Below are positions 5,866-9,399 of a stretch of 9,399 nt of DNA, one piece after another. This DNA comes from Bacteroidales bacterium (lineage in GTDB: Bacteria; Bacteroidota; Bacteroidia; Bacteroidales; UBA932). The first letter of the stretch is position 1, and every line of letters begins with the position of its first letter. The position numbers and the translations under genes are program-made. The notes beneath the pieces are model-generated. The model made no database searches. It was given only the letters and a program-made list of their open reading frames with translations, and had not been told where the DNA came from. The stretch covers positions 1 through 9,399 of the forward strand of contig VSOK01000066.1 of assembly GCA_009774765.1 (NCBI GenBank), read 5' to 3'.

Positions 5866-8800
5866 TCATTTCCTGACCAGTCTGAACGTCGCCATCACTC
5901 CCTTGTGGTCAGTCGGCCATACGCCAAGAGGTCTGATGAACGTATCATGGCCGGTCTCTTCCGCTCTCCCGCAGCGTACTACAGATCCGGAAGGACCTAC
6001 TACCACGGCATTCTCTGGAACACATTTGTCATTCGCAAGATAATAGATGAAATCTATACGGTCCCTTTCGTCTGCCTCAGGAGCCCAGGTAAGATCCTTC
6101 GGCTCCTTGTCCGGATTGTCGGACGGATATGTAAATCCCGGATGTGTCACAGGATCAGGATGAATCACCCTATAGACATCACGGAAGCCGGCTTCATAAA
6201 GCATCACGGAGCAGTCCCACGGTACTACACATCCCCTATGGTCGTAAAGGCCGGCAGTGGATTCAGTCCAGTCAAGATGGGAAGGTTCATTGAAATCTCC
6301 TGCCAGAATTATCAGATCGGCCTTCTCCGATGCCGCCTCTGCGACAAAAGCAGCCATAGCCTCGTCACGTGTGGATTCACGGTTCATCTTTACAACAGCT
6401 TTCACATCGGCAAGAGGGGCCGGCAATTGTTTCCAGGTCACTCCGTCATATCCCCTGGGCAGATAACAGGCATAATGTGTATAATCCAGATGGGCCGGAT
6501 AGACAAGTACATCAATTCCGTCCACATCAATACGTACCTTCATATCAGCCCCTCCGCTTACAGGTGAAATTCCTGTGACGACATCAGTGACAGGATATCT
6601 TGACAGGACACAGACATCAGTTCCCTGAACTCCTGTATACTTGTCACCTGCACCATACCAGACCTGTCCACGTTGCTTCAATGCTTCCACAAGCCTGTCG
6701 ACAGTCATTCCGTCGTGGTTGCTTACTTCACACAAAGACACGATATCAGCATTCAGACGTGCAATCTCGTCGACAAGGGCTTCAAATGCTCCCGGCACTA
6801 CCGTGGCATCTCCCCAGATATTAAGCTGGAACACACTAAGTTCGTCTTTCTTATCCGACAAAGCAGTCAATTCCTGCTCCGGAACTGCTGCCGCGACGAA
6901 ACCTCCTCCTGGAGCAAGATGTATTTTCAAAGGTTCGGAAGCGTCCCTGCGGACAGTTTTCAGGCTGTAGTCAGATGCCCTGCGATCCGCATTGATTCCA
7001 TCGGAGAATACTTTTACCATACAGCATCCCGTCAGGCCAAGTTCAGACAAATCAACCTCGATATCGCGTGCTGTCCAGTCAGTAAGTCCTCCAACATACC
7101 AGCAGTCTCCTTTGCGGCGAGCCATAACAATGTACTCTCCCATCCTGCCTTCAATGACACGTGTCTCATCCCATACGGTCGGAACAGACGCAATAAACTC
7201 CGTACACTCTTCCTCTCTCATATAGTTTACAGGAGAATCACAAAGCATATTCAACGGAGAGTCAAGCACGACATACAATGCCAGCTGACGGCAGCGTGTT
7301 CCCTGGCTCATAGGCTCAGTGTTTATAGGGCGGTAATTGCCCTTGGAAGCATTGCGCATCGCGCCCTGGGTGTAGTCCATCGGGCCCGCCACCTGGCGGA
7401 TAAACGGAATCTGTACATCATATTTCACCTGGTCCACAGATTCGCTGCTCCATTTCATCTGCTCCAGCCCGTGGACTCCTTCAAAATTAAGGACATTAGG
7501 CCAGGTCCTGTTGAGTCCTGCCGGCTTGTGCGTACCGTGCAGATCAAGAATGAGCTTATATTTCGCCGCCATTTCAGCCGCACGGAAATTGAAACCTGTC
7601 ATCACCTGGTCATCGCGGTCCATAAAATCTACCTTGAAGCCTTTGACGCCAATTTCGGAATAATGCCGGCAGACATTCTCCATATCACGTTCAAACGCCC
7701 AATATCCTGCCCACAGGATAATTCCGACACCTTTCTTGTCTGCATATTCAACTATTTCAGGCAGATCGATCTCCGGCACCACCTGCATAAGATCCGCTTT
7801 GAGGTTCACAGCCCACCCTTCATCAAGAATCACATATTCAATGCCTCTTTCCGAAGCAAAGTCGATATAATATTTATATGTCTCAGTGTTTATCCCTGAA
7901 CGGAAATCGACACCGGAAATATTCCAGGCATTCCACCATTCCCATGCGACCTTTCCAGGTTTGATCCAGGATATGTCTGAAAGTTTTGACGGAGCAGCCA
8001 GGGCATAGCTCAGATCGCTTGAAGCCAGGTCAACATCTGTACCCACTACAGCAATACGCCACGGGAATGTCCGCGGCCCGTCCACTTCCGCGATAAAATC
8101 CTCGCGTTCACTGACAGTCATCTGCAGATTGTTGTGGCCGCCCTGTTTCAGATTTTTCGGATATGCCGCAAAACGGGCTGAAAGATGTCTTCCCCCATCA
8201 CCGTTCCAAAGATACATACCGGGATAATTGTCAAGATCCGTCTCAGTAAAACATATTTTGATGCCATCACCTGTATCCACTGACGCAGGAAGGAAGATAA
8301 GACGTCCGGAATCAACTATAGAAAGTGTCGTAACCGTATAGGTATTCTCAAAAGAGTTGTGCCATTGGGCATCAATATTCCCTGCATTGTGTTTCACATA
8401 AGGTACAGTCACAGCATAATCCTCCGGGAAACGGTAGTCCGCCTGCTCTGAAGCTATACGGAAAGGCTTTTCCAAAGCAGAGACAAAACGGTAGGCTATA
8501 CCGTCATCGTATGCCCTGAACTCCAGAGACCATCCGTCACGCATCCTGAGTGTCAGACTATTGTAATGGTCGCGGATTTCCGAAGAACGGTAGAACGGTG
8601 AAGATACCGTCACATCAGCACCTCCGCGTTCTGCCTTGCGGACTTTTGCATCCGGTCCCCATACGCGTCCGTCCGCCAAAGTCATAGAAACCGGCGACTC
8701 CTCCATCAGGGTACGCCCTTTATAGGCAATGTCATAAGTCAGCTCCGCACCGGCCGAAACAGTTGTCTGCAAAGAGCCGTCAGGAGAGGTCAAAGTGTAG

Positions 8801-8868
8801 GTCTTCTGAGAGAATCCAGCTACAGGAAATGCCATAGAAAGAACGGCAAATAAAGTCAATAATCTCAT
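5866..8868 (-). CDS. Secreted GH97 glycoside hydrolase fused to an endonuclease/exonuclease/phosphatase domain
   Basis: A 1000-residue protein with a signal peptide (residues 1-20, ending VAGFSQ), so exported. Residues about 23-660 form a complete GH97 enzyme: N-terminal beta-domain, TIM-barrel (WIKPGKVAWEWWNAW 301-315, YVILDEGW 345-352, WAGYW 386-390) and C-terminal beta-domain. GH97 cleaves alpha-glycosidic bonds. Asp414 in FKVDFMDRDDQ and Glu469 in NFEGVHGLEQ match the nucleophile and acid/base of the retaining GH97 subgroup (alpha-galactosidase-like), not the inverting SusB subgroup. After a short linker (661-677), residues about 678-1000 form an EEP metal-dependent phosphodiesterase or nuclease domain with all expected residues: N683, E714, H793, D858 and N860 in GDFNEPSH, D936/D939 in DRIDF, D987/H988 in PTDHKG. 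The frame is open throughout with no stop or frameshift, so the fusion looks real. Joint substrate unknown; a sugar-phosphodiester glycan or glycolipid is one idea. No other carbohydrate-use genes are visible here. Confidence 0.93.
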   Translation of the reverse strand: MRLLTLFAVLSMAFPVAGFSQKTYTLTSPDGSLQTTVSAGAELTYDIAYKGRTLMEESPVSMTLADGRVWGPDAKVRKAERGGADVTVSSPFYRSSEIRDHYNSLTLRMRDGWSLEFRAYDDGIAYRFVSALEKPFRIASEQADYRFPEDYAVTVPYVKHNAGNIDAQWHNSFENTYTVTTLSIVDSGRLIFLPASVDTGDGIKICFTETDLDNYPGMYLWNGDGGRHLSARFAAYPKNLKQGGHNNLQMTVSEREDFIAEVDGPRTFPWRIAVVGTDVDLASSDLSYALAAPSKLSDISWIKPGKVAWEWWNAWNISGVDFRSGINTETYKYYIDFASERGIEYVILDEGWAVNLKADLMQVVPEIDLPEIVEYADKKGVGIILWAGYWAFERDMENVCRHYSEIGVKGFKVDFMDRDDQVMTGFNFRAAEMAAKYKLILDLHGTHKPAGLNRTWPNVLNFEGVHGLEQMKWSSESVDQVKYDVQIPFIRQVAGPMDYTQGAMRNASKGNYRPINTEPMSQGTRCRQLALYVVLDSPLNMLCDSPVNYMREEECTEFIASVPTVWDETRVIEGRMGEYIVMARRKGDCWYVGGLTDWTARDIEVDLSELGLTGCCMVKVFSDGINADRRASDYSLKTVRRDASEPLKIHLAPGGGFVAAAVPEQELTALSDKKDELSVFQLNIWGDATVVPGAFEALVDEIARLNADIVSLCEVSNHDGMTVDRLVEALKQRGQVWYGAGDKYTGVQGTDVCVLSRYPVTDVVTGISPVSGGADMKVRIDVDGIDVLVYPAHLDYTHYACYLPRGYDGVTWKQLPAPLADVKAVVKMNRESTRDEAMAAFVAEAASEKADLIILAGDFNEPSHLDWTESTAGLYDHRGCVVPWDCSVMLYEAGFRDVYRVIHPDPVTHPGFTYPSDNPDKEPKDLTWAPEADERDRIDFIYYLANDKCVPENAVVVGPSGSVVRCGRAEETGHDTFIRPLGVWPTDHKGVMATFRLVRK

Positions 8869-8894
8869 TTATATCCAGTTTTAACAATAATCGT

Positions 8895-8902
8895 CAAAAG
8901 AA
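8895..8902 (-). promoter_or_regulatory. Possible -7 box for the GH97-EEP gene
   Basis: On the minus strand TTCTTTTG differs from TAnnTTTG at one base and ends 26 bases before the ATG at 8868, the same spacing as the other -7 boxes here. No -33 box is evident. Weak call based mainly on position. Confidence 0.35.
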
Positions 8903-8936
8903 TCGCTAAAATATAAAAAATGCGGGAATATCCACT

Positions 8937-8944
8937 TATATTTG
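8937..8944 (+). promoter_or_regulatory. Bacteroidetes-type -7 box for the MmcQ/YjbR gene
   Basis: TATATTTG is a perfect TAnnTTTG match ending 26 bases before the ATG at 8971. It decides the start codon: an in-frame ATG at 8920 lies upstream of this promoter and would not be in the transcript. No clear TTTG -33 box was seen. Confidence 0.6.
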
Positions 8945-8970
8945 CCTGCCGTAAAAAGAATATTTTCAAT

Positions 8971-9366
8971 ATGGATATAATTGAAGTCAGAGACTATCTC
9001 ATCTCACTGCCTATGTGCGAGGAATGCCAGCCTTTCGGGGAGGAATTCGCCGTATATAAGATCGGAGGCAGAATGTTTGCCTGCACCGCATTTGAAAGGA
9101 GCGGGATCATCGCGCTAAAATGCGACACGGACCGGGCCATACTCCTCAGGGACCGCTACGATGCGATAACCCCTGCCTGGCATTTCAACAAGAAGCACTG
9201 GAACGACCTCAACGTAGACCTTCTTGAATACGATGTCATAAAAAGAGAAATAAGGCATTCATACCTTACTGTAATAAAAAAGAATGTCACCCCCAAAAGC
9301 CTTCGGGATGCCATTCTTTCCATTGTTTCGGAAGCAGGCCTTGAAGATGCCGGATGCCCTGAATAA
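8971..9366 (+). CDS. MmcQ/YjbR family protein (DUF419)
   Basis: A small cytoplasmic protein of 131 residues that matches the MmcQ/YjbR (CyaY-like fold, DNA-binding suggested) family. Features: MDIIEVRDYLISLP at the start, the acidic/aromatic FGEEFAVYKIGGRMFAC segment (22-38), ALKCDTDRAILLRDRY (47-62), the PAWHFNKKHWNDL region (67-79) and the YLTVIKKNVTPKSLRD helix near the end. Length is normal for the family, and no signal peptide or membrane segment is present. I chose the ATG at 8971 because the -7 box at 8937-8944 lies between it and the upstream in-frame ATG at 8920, and because residues before it do not resemble the family. It is divergent from the GH97-EEP gene. Its cellular role is not established and nothing nearby reveals it. 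Confidence 0.88.
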   Translation: MDIIEVRDYLISLPMCEECQPFGEEFAVYKIGGRMFACTAFERSGIIALKCDTDRAILLRDRYDAITPAWHFNKKHWNDLNVDLLEYDVIKREIRHSYLTVIKKNVTPKSLRDAILSIVSEAGLEDAGCPE

Positions 9367-9399
9367 ACAATAAGGCAATCGGCCCGCATCATCCTGCAA

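Noticed and set aside
5553..5876. 107-codon open frame on the plus strand
   Set aside because: It overlaps the RNase P RNA on the opposite strand, whose conserved blocks explain the sequence.
6673..7899. A 408-codon open frame on the plus strand opposite the GH97-EEP gene
   Set aside because: It lies wholly antisense to a well-supported gene; its product has no recognisable domain and is rich in His, Ser and Arg, as expected from the complement of a biased coding strand.
8920..8970. 17-codon N-terminal extension of the MmcQ/YjbR gene from an ATG at 8920
   Set aside because: A perfect -7 box lies inside it, and the extra residues do not resemble the family.
9367..9399. Right-edge stretch after the MmcQ/YjbR gene
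   Set aside because: Only 33 bases, with no recognisable signal.

Overview
The window looks like chromosomal DNA from a member of the Bacteroidales, probably gut-associated. Pointers are four perfect matches to the Bacteroidetes -7 promoter box (TAnnTTTG), the absence of clear Shine-Dalgarno sequences, a thiamin-pyrophosphate (TPP) riboswitch directly before a TonB-dependent receptor, and a secreted GH97 glycosidase. No mobile element, tRNA, CRISPR array or attachment site was seen. The genus cannot be fixed from the sequence alone.

Layout, left to right. (1) Positions 1-533, minus strand: the first 177 codons of a TonB-dependent outer-membrane receptor, preceded (583-713) by a TPP riboswitch, so it is probably a thiamin receptor. 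Inside the aptamer lies a perfect 20-bp inverted repeat that would hide the TPP-binding motif if it folded. (2) 790-3170, minus strand: a two-gene operon of pyrG (CTP synthase) followed by a plant-type glutaminyl cyclase lipoprotein, joined by a one-base TAATG overlap and ending in a hairpin at 740-755. (3) 3171-3274: a divergent promoter region. (4) 3275-5375, plus strand: a steroid 5-alpha-reductase homologue followed by an old-yellow-enzyme (OYE) family reductase. By analogy with published Bacteroidetes bile-acid pathways, this pair probably reduces delta-4 bonds of 3-oxo-steroids or bile acids, one to the 5-alpha and the other to the 5-beta product. (5) 5418-5783, minus strand: RNase P RNA (rnpB) with a strong intrinsic terminator, convergent with the reductases. 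(6) 5866-8868, minus strand: a 1000-residue secreted protein fusing a complete GH97 glycoside hydrolase to a complete endonuclease/exonuclease/phosphatase (EEP) domain. (7) 8971-9366, plus strand: a MmcQ/YjbR family protein with its own promoter.

The points most worth following up are the GH97-EEP fusion, the two-gene steroid/bile-acid reductase unit with an OYE lacking the usual flavin-reducing half, and the riboswitch whose key motif has a perfect competing complement. Identifications rest on motifs read by eye; no database search was possible.
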